Of a stretch of DNA of 64,000 nt, positions 13,701 through 26,399 are shown in pieces. The translations under genes were made by a program, and so were the position numbers. Each line of letters begins with the position of its first letter. Positions within the stretch are counted from its first letter, which is position 1. This DNA is from Symbiodinium natans (Eukaryota > Sar > Dinophyceae > Suessiales > Symbiodiniaceae). The notes beneath the pieces were generated by a model, which saw only the letters and a list, made by a program, of their open reading frames with translations, made no database searches and had not been told where the DNA came from. The DNA is taken from NCBI GenBank assembly GCA_905221605.1, contig CAJNDS010000307.1:64501-128500 (forward strand), read 5' to 3'.

Positions 13701-15820
13701 GACAAGACATGCAGCGTCCCCTCCCGCCGCCCGCTGCTCACCACAACAAAAGGCTCTGCGTCTAACGAGTGCAATACTCTCAAACGTCAACTTGGCGCCA
13801 AGGTAGTTTCCTGCCATGCGTCAGCTGCATCTTCTCCATGGCTTCCGATCTCCGCTTGCGCGCGTCAGCGCGCCAATAGTCTTCCTGAGCCTGCGGTTGA
13901 CTCTTTTTTTGCTCAGTTGGCTGTTGACTTCCGGCAGCCAAGTGATCGGTGCCTCTAGGAGGGGGCAATCGCACAGCAGGGCACTGCGTGGCTGAATGGC
14001 CTGCAAAGAGGAGGAACCAAGGTCGACGCAAGCAACTTTAACACACTCCGTTCACGTGATGTCCTATCAGCCGGTCACGGTCGCCCTACACAGTAGACTT
14101 CGGTGCCACTACGGGGCCAATAGACGACTTGCTTGAGCACCTCCTCCTCCGTGCGCTCCTTCCTAAGTGATTCACTTCGCACGTTGTGTACTGTGCATTC
14201 GCATGCCTTTGCCTACATTACACTCCTTGCAGCCTCGGTGCACCACCAACGCTCTCCTCAGTTCCAGAGAACAACACTCTGAGCCACAATGCTCGCGGCA
14301 CTTGCACCCTCCAAAGAGACAGTGAATCCGACCAAGATCGCCAAGGAGCAAAGCAGCACAGCGGAGTTCCGGCCCATCTTTCAGCACATCGCGGATCGGA
14401 CCACATTCCTTGGAAAACTTGAGGTCAGCGGCATGAGCACTTTAGTGGCAAACGCATAGGGAATGCAATCTGACCGCAGACATGAGGCATGGAGTTGCGA
14501 GGATCCCAGTACAATTCTCCTACCACCGCATGGGTCAAGTCCAAGACTCCACGCGAGGCAAGAATAGGACCGCACCTCACGATAGAAGAGCGGGTGGGGA
14601 CGAATGGCTGAGGAAATAGCAAGGCAGAAGTTGCAGATGGGCGTGGAACAAGGTACGGCCTTGCTAAGGGCTACTTCGGCTATCCGATGGCCGATTTGCT
14701 TCAGCAGCACAGTCATCTCGTCTTTGCAAGCATCTGATCCAAACTGTTGAGACTTAACAGACTGCTAAACCCCACAAGAGCAGTCCCCAAATCAGCAATT
14801 TCCAGCAAGAAACAAGACTCGCTGAGAGCCACGATGTCTCGAGTCCGCTGGAAACTGGCGGAGTCCAGACACAACTCCCAACAATCCATGGGCTCGTCTT
14901 CACCTTTGCTTCAGCGTGTGGCTTCGAGCAACAAGCATGAATGTGTCCAATCCAAGAAACCGAAGAGTAAGTTCTGAAAAAGCCCACTAATCCAAGTGAT
15001 CCCACCTGTTCCACCTTGAGTTTGCTGGCACGGTACAGAACCATGCCTCCATGCAGCGCAAAGGCATGCAGCAGCCGCCTGTTCCAGATGTGAGGACAGA
15101 GCACTCAGAGCGTATCGGCTTAGTGTAAACATGCAAGCCTAAACCAGCCATGAAGGCACAACCCGAACAGCACTGGCATTCAGTCAACTTTTGTCCGTGC
15201 ACCTTCCCAGGTGGCTACAGCCGCAGTCCCGCGCAGAAGAATTCGCAGGCCATCAGGAAATGTTCCAGCCCTGACCAAGCCTGCAGCAAGGGCCCTAGAT
15301 GGCCCAAGGGCCGCGGTGCTGTTGTGCTCATGTGGTCCACTTGTCCAATGCAGCGGTTGTATGCACCGTGACGCTTGCATCCAAGCTGCGTTCGCCCATA
15401 GGCACGTGCAAAAGCTGAAGATGCTGGCACAAACGCAGAATGCTCTCGTCAGGCACACGATGGAAGAGAGGAAGCAAGTCCTCGCACAGAACTGGGATTC
15501 AACCGTGCGTGCCTGTGAGTGTTGCAAGAGTCAGACTCAGGAGATGGAACCGACATGCAGCCAGGACTCCAGGTAGTTTCGAAGTGCCTACCCAATCACG
15601 ACTTCATGAACAAAGCAAACAAAGCAACAGCAAGTTCTTGCTGAAGCAATATCACATGCGTCCTTGGGAATCAGGGTCGAAGGCATGAAAAGTAGAGTAA
15701 GCACTCGTTACCACGCACATAGTCGAAATGGCGCCATTAGGTTTTACCATGGTAGCGGATGGCCGCTTCAAAAAGTTGAGTCAAAATTGCTGACCGTCCA
15801 CATGCGAAATGTGCCAAACG
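10740..15820. other. No recognisable gene
   Basis: Coding-like fragments occur on the minus strand at about 10,740-10,900 (ending LCLAETVLLLLHELLYQ) and 14,440-14,716 (starting MTVLLKQIGHRIAEVALSKA), and on the plus strand at 15,290-15,576. None has a recognisable motif. A plus frame at 12,314-12,940 is open for 208 codons but its composition does not look like a conserved protein. Confidence 0.2.
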
Positions 15821-15834
15821 ATGATTGAAAAACA

Positions 15835-15862
15835 TACACACACACACACACACACACACACC
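15835..15862. repeat. CA microsatellite
   Basis: A short pure (CA)n run on the plus strand. Confidence 0.9.
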
Positions 15863-16744
15863 AGCATGGCCCCATGCCGGTGTGATCTGTGCTCTTGCTG
15901 AACATGACGAAAGAAGTGTATCGTCCACATGCAGCTCTCGTGTGTACTTTAGACCGCCTGGATGTGGTTTGCGCAGGTGTCACGAAAGTCAAAGATGTTC
16001 CGAAGTAAAGCAACTTGCTGGTGGCACCTGCTCGGATAGTGGACTGTTCCACCGGGCGCTTGTGTGCCGATCTTCAAAAACCGGTTGTCTCTCAGTCTCA
16101 GTGCTTTTGTGGATTGACAAAATGCGATCTCCAACAACTAGTTGTTGAAGCATTATTCTGGGTGATCTTCTGCAGTTGCCATCAGTTGCCCGACCATGCC
16201 CAACCCAACATGGTCACGGTGAATACCAGTGTTTCGGGATGTTTCGGGCATGTTCGCAAAAAAGGCGTGGATGCTTGGGACAGCATGGATAGCACGTCGT
16301 ACTCCAGAAACGTCAAACATCCTTGTAATGTGTGTTGCACAATCGGCTAAACGCTGCAGATGTGTTTTGGCATGTTCGCAAAATGCAGAAGCGCTGGTAA
16401 GAGCGAGTCTTGCTTCAGAAATGCCCAACACGCAAACACAGTCCTTTGAGTATTGTTGCCACATGATTCTGCCCCTCCCCTTCAATCCGGGTCGAAAAGC
16501 CCGAATGTCATTGCAAACACAGTCCTGCGCTCGGGTGCCCCCTGCCACTGAGCAAAAGTAAGGGGTTCTGGTTAACCTAGCCACACTCGCCCCAAACAGG
16601 GTTCTCAGAATCATAGCTGCGGTGTGGTGCTTATGGTGTTGATTCAGCTGCCTGCAGCTCTGCAAGCCCTCGGGATAAAGTGGGCGATCTCGTCAGCACC
16701 TCTCAAGGAAGTCTGTCATCTGGATATGCTACATGACCTAGCTC

Positions 16745-16910
16745 CCCTCACTGCCTCAGCCGCAGCGCAGCGCCGCGCCGCACGGTCTTCCTCTGCAGCG
16801 ATAGCCTGAAGGCTTGCAAGAACTGAGCCTACGAACACTTCAGTAAAATAGGGCCTCAGCAGTTCCAGGCTACCGTCAGCTGTTTTCATCTGTTTGTTTG
16901 CTCTCGTATC
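16745..16910 (-). CDS. Possible exon, unknown protein
   Basis: The minus strand reads SLELLRPYFTEVFVGSVLAS and continues into an alanine/glutamate-rich helical stretch before the frame closes near 16,716. The composition is that of a soluble helical protein. No motif was recognised, and no partner exon could be joined with confidence. Confidence 0.25.
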
Positions 16911-18344
16911 AAGGTTTCCTTGCCTCTTGGATGCCTCGATGCGGCAGTCGCAGCAGCTCTGCACCCCGCATGCCAACAGCTGTTCGCAGGGGCCTGAACA
17001 ACGCACATACAAAAAGCTTCCCTGACTCTCTTTGGGCTGCTGTACATCGCCTGTCGACGGGAATGTCAGCACCACACCGCAACTCCTGCTCCTGCGCAGC
17101 TTTGTTGCGACTGCTCCCCGTGCGGTTCACATGATAGAGCGCTGCACTAGGCCTGGCCAGGGGCAGCTCCGAGTAGCTGCAGCGAGCCATGAAGCACGAG
17201 ACCTACACCGGTGCGCGGAACACATTTAACAGACGTCCAGAATCCGAAGGCAGCAGGCATGTGGTGCCAGTGCATTAACGGCATCAGCTGGCCACGACGC
17301 AAACATGCAGGGCCTGCGGTGTCTGGACCTTCGACGAAATTTCTAAATTAAGTGTTGATAGTGTTCATGTTCACCGCTGCACTGGGCTTTGAGCAGGAGT
17401 CGCCGGCGGCACGATCCGGCCTCACAAAGAGGGCAGAATACTCGTGACTGACTCCGAACTTACTGCTACTCCACTTCTACCATTCACTCTTTGTTCCGAC
17501 ACAGAGTTGAGACCGACGCGATGCCAGCAGCTGACCCGCTGCCTTCCGATCGATGCGCAGAGAGGACCTGAAGCAAATCACTTTGCAAGCACAGGAGTAC
17601 AAACTGCAGCAATCATCCACGAGAACTGCCCCACCCTGCTGAGAAATGTCTGCATTTTTTTCCCTCATCCAGATCGACAAAGAACAGCTGGGACAAATGG
17701 GAAGGATCGCAATCAAGACTTGGCTGGGGTGCTGGAAGCTCAGCGTGTGAGGCAGAATACTGGGTCGGTAGAAGTGCTGGAAGGCCATTGGGGTCTAGGT
17801 CAGCGCAGCCAATATCCCCATTTTGCATGACTTGGCAGCAGCTGACTAAGCAACACTGAGCAATCTGAGCATCTGGACAAGGCATCTATCTTCGCCCTGG
17901 GCGCCAAAGGTGACAAAGCCTGCATTACGCGATGACGACGCACATAGCAACTCTGAAAAATTCTGCACCGGCCTTTCTAAACCCTGCAGAACGAAGGAGC
18001 AGAGCGAGCAGCCTCCAATCCTGACACGTTTACCAAAGCAAAGTTGCGACGACTCCAAAGGCTACAGTCGGCAAAGAGCTGTGCTTAGCTGCCAAGGCTC
18101 ATCCTCGCTTGCGTTTCCATCCTCCCGCAACATCAGTTGCAGTCATAGTGTCAACGCACGCTATCAGATCTAGAGCCTGCCGTGTCCCGCAAACCTAAGA
18201 GTCATCTCTAGCACAAGCCTTCCTTCTGCATTGTGGCAAAAGATGAACAGAAAACTGCTTTCCCTGCAGTCGACGAAACGAGCCCTTGTCGGAAGCCACC
18301 GTGCTTTGAACAAGACGCGAGCGGAGAGAAGAGTCGGAAGTATA

Positions 18345-18432
18345 GTGAAGTAACCCTAAACCCTGATCCCTGTTTCCTAAACCTAAACCCCAAACTCTAA
18401 ATCCTAAGCCCTAAACCCTAAACCTTGAACCC
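18345..18432. repeat. Telomere-like CCCTAAA tract
   Basis: Repeated CCCTAAACCCT-type units run for about 85 bases on the plus strand, mixed with one-base variants (CCTAAACCTAAACCCC, CCCTAAGCCCTAAACCC). This is the complement of TTTAGGG, the plant/alga/dinoflagellate-type telomere unit, in a degenerate interstitial form. Confidence 0.7.
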
Positions 18433-18889
18433 TACACCCTCACAAGTGCGGATGGTCAACACAGATGGAGCTTCATTGGTATCGCTTGAGATGTTTCATA
18501 AGGACTAGGCATCTGTCGGCATCCATGCTGTGCCACCAGTGGATCCGGTGTGGATCCGGTAAAACAAAATCCATGCACCCCAGAGTCTGTGAGCCAACAA
18601 ACCTCGTGAACTCGTGACAGTTTGTGCTTAGCCTATGCTGCCTTGGGCCAACATCTCCGCATCTTGCTCCCATGCCCCTCTGGAAGCCAAGAGCTGTCTT
18701 CGAGGAAGATGCATGTCAGTTAAGTACCACAGCATGCCCGTAGATGAGTGACTCGGGAGCGCGGGAGTGTGAGCAGAATATGAGTTGGGTGAGTCGGGTT
18801 AGTTCGGCACTGCGAGGCGCCTGCGTGGTGGCCAGATGGGCCAGCCACCGTACCTGCACCATGAGGGGCACGGCCTCTGAAAACAGCAC

Positions 18890-19158
18890 AGTTGCTTTGC
18901 CGAGTCTTCAGCCTCTGTCAGCAGCTCAGGCGAAATCAAGGCAACTTCCGCCTGGAGGAAAAGAATTTCCAGATGCTCTCAACGTTTCCAGCGGCAAAAC
19001 AAGTTCTGTCTGATTCGCCTGAGAAACTGCACTCGATGCAGCGTCAACTGCGCCTCAATGTGGACGCACTTGCTAAAGCATTTCAATGGAAGACCGTGCG
19101 AATACTGGACATGCTCCAGATGTTCAGACAAGCCAGCACAAACAGGCAGATATCTTGA
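18890..19158 (+). CDS. Possible plus-strand exon, helical protein
   Basis: A plus frame reading SPEKLHSMQRQLRLNVDALA and onward to a stop at 19,156 has the charged, amphipathic composition of a helical or coiled-coil segment. It would run opposite to the two identified genes further along. No family is recognised, and the minus strand here is also open, so this is only a candidate. Confidence 0.2.
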
Positions 19159-19796
19159 CATGCGTTGCACGTACCTTCTTTAACCTGCAACTTCTGAGCA
19201 CCTTGCATGACAGAGTCAGATCCTCAGCTCAGTGTGCGCATCGATTCTTTGCATGAGTATGGTGTCATGTCGATCTCCCAGACCAGGTCAGGGGTCCAGG
19301 ATTTACGCTGCTTCACGGTTTTGACGGGTTTAGGGAACCCTGAATCAGGCGGCATAGCCCAAGAAAAGGTGCGGCTGCACGGCCATACCATAGGGAGGAG
19401 ATTGATATTGTTGCTAGGAGCCAGCTGCTCAGCGCGCATGACCCGCAGCACTTCTGCATTTGGTTTGACATGATGCGAGGGAAAAGGTCCATGACAGAAA
19501 GCGACCACTCATCATCTAGGAACTTGGGTAGCTCAAACCAGGTTGGGCACCGTCTTGCATTCAAGACACTTGACCTGCATGGTCCTCGGGCGGTGACCAC
19601 GATTTGGGTATCCGCCCTCCACTCGGAAGAGAAGCAGACCTTGCATCTCACCAAACACGCAACAGACCGAAACAGTGGAGATCGTGATGACTCCGGAGTT
19701 CAGTAAGTGTGAGACCCCTCAAGGCCCTGTCGTGGCTACAACACCCCCTTTACTCGAAGTGCTCTGCTACTGTTGATCTACCAAGTACACTCACCT

Positions 19797-19930
19797 GCAG
19801 AGTCTTCTGCACTCTGCCCTGGATTTGACCCTGCCCGGCCCCGAGACCCACGTGTTTCAACACCTTTGTCGTCGCATTGAACTGCTCCTTCGCTTCTTCT
19901 CCAGAACGGTGCGGGTTCCGTTTCTGTTTG
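19797..19930 (-). CDS. Possible exon, unknown protein
   Basis: The minus strand reads EAKEQFNATTKVLKHVGLG and on to GRVQKTLQ, directly followed by GTGAGTG, a good canonical intron start, and preceded by an AG. The combination of protein-like composition and a plausible donor suggests a real exon, but the protein is not identified. Confidence 0.3.
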
Positions 19931-20813
19931 CACCCTGTGAAAACAACGGTTGTTGGAGTTTTCTCTCCCGCTCTCTATTTAGGTGTGGGGCCAATGTTTT
20001 CGCTTCAGGGGTTCTCACGCCATCAGCAGGAGAAGCTGTCGAAGGTCGACTGCAGGGGCGTGCTAGTATCTGCACCAGTGCCACCAAACATGACCAGCTG
20101 TGTGAAAAGCGCGTTTGTTGGCTGAGCCTGGCACGTCATCCCGTAGAGTCACGTGGCTGACCTGATCGTTCTACTGAACGCTTCGAGAGACGCAGGTAGC
20201 ACCATGCTGCAGAGCGGCTGCTGCACCTGATCCCGACGCTGTCGGACTGGCCATGGCAGCCGTTGGTAGCGTTCGTTCTGTGTCGACGAAACTGGCAGTC
20301 TTCAAGAAATCTGATGCGTGTCAACGCCTCAGGGCCTCGATACATCTTGGCAGATGTTGGTGTCTACTTTCAGCGCGCTATTCACGCTGATTGAGCTGAA
20401 GCCAGGCACGGATCAGGCTTTGCAGACTCTGCGACCTACGACACACAAGGTCAGCAAAATCCGGCACTGAGGTCGCACCAATGCCTCCGGTCCTTGGAAA
20501 GACAGCATTTCAGAGCAAGATCAAGTGAGCTTCTGAGGTTAGGCGTGCATCAACTACACTTGAAAGACACATGAAACACCCTTGCTGCCATTTCGCGGTG
20601 GTTTTTGAGATTTCCCCCTTAGGAAAGCCCTCTCAGTGCATCACTTCGTCGAGGCCTCGGCACTACCCTCAAGCGCTGCTCAGTCGTGCTGGCAAAGATG
20701 TCTCGACGGTGGGAAAGTGGCAATCGCAGTCGTCTGAGGAAGTGGCATGAGCCGCGACAATCTAGGGGGAGGAGCCTGCCTGGTCAGTCAACTAGGGGCC
20801 TCACATTCATCAG

Positions 20814-20976
20814 GGTGTCATTGGCACTCTCGAAAGCCCAAAAAACGAGCCTGAGAACATCACAGTACCCATCCTCAGGAAGCAGGACTGCAATGCTTAG
20901 CATGCTGCATAACAGCAGCAGGAGGCGAGCCAAGGGCACGGTCTGGATACGCGTGGCATCAAAGAAGTACTACTGA
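20814..20976 (-). CDS. Possible 163-nt exon with hydrophobic helix, unknown protein
   Basis: On the minus strand an AG (GTCAGTAG) is followed by an open frame beginning YFFDATRIQTVPLARLLLLL, then VLLPEDGYCDVLRLVFWAFE, ending at AAT just before GTGAGG, a canonical donor. The frame is free of stops and well bounded by splice-like sites, so an exon is likely. It lies downstream of the kinase gene on the same strand and could belong to a following gene. I do not recognise the family. Confidence 0.35.
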
Positions 20977-21310
20977 CAACTGCCTTGACACCTGTCTGAG
21001 TACCAGACAGGGCTGAAGAACTCATGCTGTTCCAATTCAAAGACTCCCTGGCACGTGCTCCGTGTTACGAATTCCTACGTGCGCTTCAGCCTGCCCACCG
21101 CAGCCATCGAAACGATTTGTCCAAGAACTCATTTAAACTTGATAGAAACCGATAAAATGATGGAAGCCTGGGGCAGACCAATGAAAGAGCCCTTGCCTCC
21201 TGACTCGCACCGAGGCGCTGTTCGGGTGAGAGCTGCAGCAAGCCCTGGCAGCGCTGACGATTGGGGTGGTTCCTCTTGTTGTACTGCTACGTCCTCCTCA
21301 CACCCAGACA

Positions 21311-22449
21311 CTGCCCCTGCCTCAATAAGCTGCCGCGCCTTCGAATTCAAGAGTTCCGGCTAGCGCAGCAAGGACCCAAATTTTCCGGGGCGGAGGGGGG
21401 TTTGACATCTTTCTACAAGGCCTTCCAAGACAGTCAACACAGCCCGACGTTCAAATGCGGCCAAAGTGCAAGCAATTGTTTGTTGTGTCTCTTTTCCGTT
21501 GCCCGTGAATGTTTGGCATGTCTGGCCTGCTTCCAGACGTCCGGAGGGAACGTGTAGTCGACGTTTTGAACTCGTTGGAACACCAAGTACCTGAGCACTG
21601 TTCGAATTGAACATGACAGTGGCTTAAAAGTGCAGAATCTTGAATCTTAGGCTGCCACTCAGACTCTGCGTGGAACGGCGTCTTTCCAGCAAGCATCTTA
21701 GCGCAGGGGCACAAAATCACCTCTGCTAGTGTGGTATACGTGCTCGGGTGCCGATGTTGTGGCACTGGCCCCGTTTGCTGCGTTTTTGTTCGAAAGCCGT
21801 TGGTTTGAATCATGCACTCCCCGTGCATTGGGCCGCACGCCAAGTAGACGATGCATCCCAAAGCCCAGAGATCCAAGGCGAAGGCCTGGACATCAAGGCC
21901 CTCGTAGCCTCCCACCCTTTCAACAAAGGAAACCTTCGCCCTTCGCCTGCTGCGGCTCGGCGGTTCCGAGGAGAACCTCCGGGGCAACGTACCTTGTGCT
22001 ATGCTGGACAGATGCGACTCATTGCGATTCCAAATTGGCAGTCCACAACATCAGAGCCTCAGGCAATGCAGTTCCCACAAAGCTTTCGACCGGAGGGAAC
22101 TCTCCTAGCATCGGCAATCGTAAAGACCATGGCATACTTCCATGTTGGCCCAGGCTTCCTCCGTGAGCTTGTCCTGCTGCAGCCTCGCACTGTCCGAGAG
22201 TGAACTCGCCATGTACGCATGCAAAATCAACACTGTGGGTCAGTCGCATTCTTCCGGTTCGCACTCGCAAGGTCGGAGAAGTACAGCCTAAAGGACTGCT
22301 CTAACTCATCCAACTCCTGGCCTCGCAAGGCACGCACATGGCTGCATCGAAATCCACCAGCTTGAGGTGACCTCAGAATGACAGGCGAAGACTCTTGCTG
22401 TGGGGGATCTTTGCTGTCGCGCCGCTGACACAAGGGCAGAAGTGTCGTA

Positions 22450-22501
<52 letters not shown>

Positions 22502-24963
22502 TTGAAACCACGAGGGTTTATCATTGGTGGATCTCTGGTATAGCAGCGGACTCAAACATCAAGCCGGAGCGAAACAGACTCGACCCCCGCCTTAGTAGCA
22601 GCGGAACGGCCATCATCGAGACATAAACAAATTTGCCCCATCGAACGCCGCAATGGCACTTGCGTACAGACCGGTCAGATCCTCAGTTCGCACAAAGGTC
22701 CGCGCTTCAAAACTGCTACTGGAGTTTCGTCGGAGGTTCACTGCCAGGTTTTCTAAAAGTCATACTCTTCAGATGCCAGCTCTCAAACTTCGACAGGAAC
22801 ACTCCGGGCTGGCATGACTCCAGATTCGCTTTTCCACACGCGTGCTTTCACCATTGCAGTCAAAATTTGGATACTGCCCTTCGATACAGGGTTACACACA
22901 CACCAAAAAAAACAAAGAAAAAACAAATGACGAAACCAAAGGAGAACAAGCAACACATTGTGTGGCGATGCTGTGTGGCGACAGGTGTGGCCAGAGGCGC
23001 ATGCCGTCGAAGGTCAGCAACAAGTTCTCCGGCTTGAGATCGCGATGTGCCACCCGATGCTGGCGAAGGTACCTCTGCTTCAATTGGTGCATCTTGCAAG
23101 TCTACTATCGTCCAGTGCCCCCCGAAGGCTTCAGAAGGGCACCCCAGTATGTCGATGATCCCTGCCGTGTAGAAGCGCGTGAACTCCCAGGAGCAGGTGC
23201 CTCAGCCCGGGGAGCTTAGATGAGCCTCCAAGTTCAGGCGGGCAACCACAACAAGGTATAACAAAGAGGGAGGGCTGCGCTGGCGGCAGGGCTTTCAGAG
23301 CTTTAGGGAATTTAGCTGAAGCACCTGGCTGACTCCAAAGTCACATCGGAGATGCACGGACTTCTGCAGCTGTCGTGTTGAAATCTCGGGCAATGGGGTT
23401 CCGTTTGGATTCCCGAACCAACTAGTTGACACTAGTTGTCGTGCATTTGCATTCTCCTGCAAGCGCTCGCAGAGTGTCACGCAGAAGACGCTTTCCTCGT
23501 GACTTTCGTCGCCGTCGTTTGTGCCAGTGCTTCATATCATATGGAGATCCTCGTGTCGTCGCTTCGGACCCGGGATACGAGTACCGTGGGATCATGCTGA
23601 TGCTGGCTGGCGGCTGCTAGCTTTTGACGCGCAGCAATTGTAGTGCTGCCAGTGGATTCCTAGTTCCGGAGAAGCATTTCCCCAGCTGAGTCCATCACCC
23701 ATGCGCTCGATTTGTGTGGCTAGGTCGCCACCAAGGACCTCGTGCTCTCTCTTGTTTGTTCAGGCTCTGCCTCGGCATTGGCTGGCCGGGGCCCGGACGA
23801 GCTCCAGCCCGAAGTACAAGGACCAGGCGTCCTGCTGGGCAGGCTCATGCAGGCTCAGAAATCGTGACAAGCAAACATTGGCACAAAAAATCCGCTGGAA
23901 CAAAGACCACACAGGATGCAGGATGCGGGATGCGGCACGTGGGTGAGAGCCCTCTGTGAAACACCTTCCGACTTTGCCCTATCCACTCCAACCCCGAACG
24001 CAAAATGCTCGCCTGGAAGGCGAAGTGCAAGCGCACCTTTGTGCAACGAATGTGCCATGCTGTGCTATGTTGTCCTGTGCTGGGCTGCGCTATATGCACA
24101 CTTGGCTGGACTTTACTTCCTGCCCACAGCGCTGGCGGCGAGCTGCTAAGAGCACATCTGTACCCGTATGTAGGCCCGTGGCGATCCCTGGATGGTCCAT
24201 TTGCAGGAGCATGAGGCGTTCGGTGATCACCCGATTCGCACGCTTTTGAACCTCTTTCTGGGAGAGATGAGCGAGGATGAGCCCGGCTGCCAAAAAAAAG
24301 TCTGGGAACCAATGGCGACCCGCAGGAGCTGCCTGGATCATTCGCTTCTCCACAATCTTCATCGCGTACTCGCCTAGGAGATGCAACGTCAAACTGATAA
24401 TCACAGGAAGCCTAAGCAAAACTGATGGAAGCCTACGTCCCAAACCAACTGAGGCTAGATTGCGATTGTGCTGCACAGCAAATCCAAGCAGTTGATACAA
24501 AGTCGTGTGCAAAGACTGGCAAAGATCGATTGCATTGTGTATTTGTCAGGTGTTTATGTGAAAGCTCGCACTGCTCGCACAGCATAGTCTTCCGAGGATA
24601 GAGTAGCACACCGCCTAGCCAACCCTGAATGACAGGACTTGCATCACAACATGACACTGCTCAGTTGGAGACGTCCGTCATGCCGGTCGCGAGCCCGAAG
24701 AACTCGAGCAAAGGCACCCTGCGCAAGACAGCAGCATGGATCGGCAGACAGGGGATGGCAATAACGAGCATATTGGGCAGCTGGCAAACACTTGGTGTTT
24801 GTAAACGTGGTCCACGCGAATGGGTCTCGAAAGCCATTGGGCTAGCTTCAGCTGGATCCAACAGACTCTGACTCTTGTTGTGAACCTCTTTTTCGTCGAG
24901 TAGATTTGGACAAGCGATTGGTGTTTCATTTGCCTCGCCCAAGAGCGTTGTGAATTCGAAGTC
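21311..24963 (-). CDS. AGC-type Ser/Thr protein kinase, PDK1-like (multi-exon)
   Basis: Exons were recovered by following kinase subdomains down the minus strand: 24,963-24,934 DFEFTTLLGE; 24,718-24,676 GAFARVLRARD (glycine loop); 24,373-24,333 EYAMKIVEK (catalytic Lys); 24,257-24,188 VITERLMLLQMDHPG; 23,831-23,793 DAWSLYFGLELV; about 23,190-23,143 FTRFYTAGIIDIL; 23,092-23,005 HRDLKPENLLLTFDG (catalytic loop); 22,371-about 22,321 HLKLVDFDAA; 22,104-22,065 ESFVGTAL; 21,992-21,841 YVAPEVLLG and DLWALGCIVYL; 21,696-21,656 MLAGKTPFHAESEW; about 21,340 KARQLIEA. The order and wording fit AGC kinases, best PDK1, which phosphorylates activation loops of other AGC kinases in the cytosol. The ends, the helix C-to-hinge exon and the GEL exon were not found. 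Introns mostly start GC or GA. Odd: DFG is DFD, and YVAPEVL and DLWALGC lie one base out of frame with each other. Confidence 0.85.
22450..22499. repeat. CA microsatellite inside the kinase gene
   Basis: A pure (CA)n run of about 48 bases on the plus strand. It lies in the intron between the exons carrying the HRD loop and the DFD segment of the kinase gene. Confidence 0.9.
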
Positions 24964-25009
24964 CTGCGGCCACAGGGACACAGAATGAGGTACGAGATCT
25001 CTTCACGCA

Positions 25010-26395
25010 CGATTGTCTTGTCAATCTTGTCTGGAGACAGTCAAAGATCCTCGCGACAAAGCCCAGTATGGGGCCCTCAGTGCAAATGTCTCGTTACAAA
25101 ACCAAACCAAAACAGAGAAAGCTGCCGCACTTAGGACACTGCCTGGTTCGCCGGCCAGCCTGAGTGTCATGCTTCTGGCTCAATAGGGCGGATCTTCACC
25201 TCTGTGAAGCCGTGCTTGCATGCTGAGGTTAACGCGATTCCTTCGACTCTTCGAGAACAAACTCCTGTGGGAAACTGGCCGCTGTTGCGGTGTCGGACAC
25301 TTTGTGAAGCTGCTCTCACATCTACTGCCTTAAGAAAACGGAAAGGATGCACCTCCATGCGAGCTGCAGTGGTTTGGGCAACAACGCTGCAATTCCAAAT
25401 TCCTACAGCCCGTGTGTTACTTCTGACATGAACATGCTTTGTTTGCTTGTCCGCAGTCCTGACTGGAAAGAACGCTGATCATGAATGCGTTGGATACATG
25501 TTCCGCGGCTCAAGGTATCGCTTGACGTGGCAGCAGACATAAGGCAATGCCCAAGTTGCTCCCTCAGGCTCTGAAAACAGCTGATCTTACTGCACGTGGT
25601 CCTGCAGGCTTGGGCTGTTCAATTTTGCCCTTCACCCCGTCGCAGCTGCTCACTTCACTGTAACTGTTCAGACCCGCCGTTTGTGCAAGATTGGAGCGCC
25701 TGAAGCCACAAACAGATCATGGCGTAATGGCTAGACTCGCACAGTGGCACATTGAAAAAGAGTCACGACGAACCTCTACAGACATGCTTCCTGATGCCTG
25801 GAACTCTCAGGACAGATGCCAGTTTGCGCATGGAGCAGAACACCGAAACTGCCTTCGAAGATGCCACCACATCCAGAGCGGCGTAGTCATTGTTTTGGAA
25901 CCTCACTATCTGTCCACATTACCTCTATGCGTCATCTCCGAACATGATTTTTTTTGGGTCACCTGCTGCAATCCCGGAAAGGTCGTGGCTTACTTGCTCG
26001 TTTTGGCCTCACTTGCATTCTGTTTCTTTGCCCGGATGTGTCGTTGTTGTCTGTCCAACAGGCTTGTCTCGAGTTGTTTTCTTGCTCTCAGGCATACATG
26101 TGTGTACTCTATGGTGATTTGAAAGGACGGACGAATGGATGCTGCTCCTCTCTCGCCACTGGCAACCAAGCGCATTCAGACAAGGCATAATCTGTGACAT
26201 GAAAGTAAGCCCGACAAACAAGCAGAAAATAACAAAGAAACAAGAAACATTAAAAATGCACACCTTCATCACGTGGCAGTCACGTGACGGTCTCGGTTTG
26301 CCTTCCGCAGCTGAGACACGCCAATTGCCAAATGAAATGAGGGGCCAGCCGAGGCAACGAAAGATACCCCAAGTACACGGCACGCAGCCTCGGCA
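25010..26395. other. No recognisable gene
   Basis: This stretch should contain the promoter and any N-terminal exons of the kinase gene. No conserved motif was found. A plus frame at 25,691-26,122 is open for 143 codons but has no recognisable features. Confidence 0.3.
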
Positions 26396-26399
26396 CGCA

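Noticed and set aside
22227-22555. Minus-strand frames with Cys-Val runs
   Set aside because: Produced by the CA microsatellite in a kinase intron.
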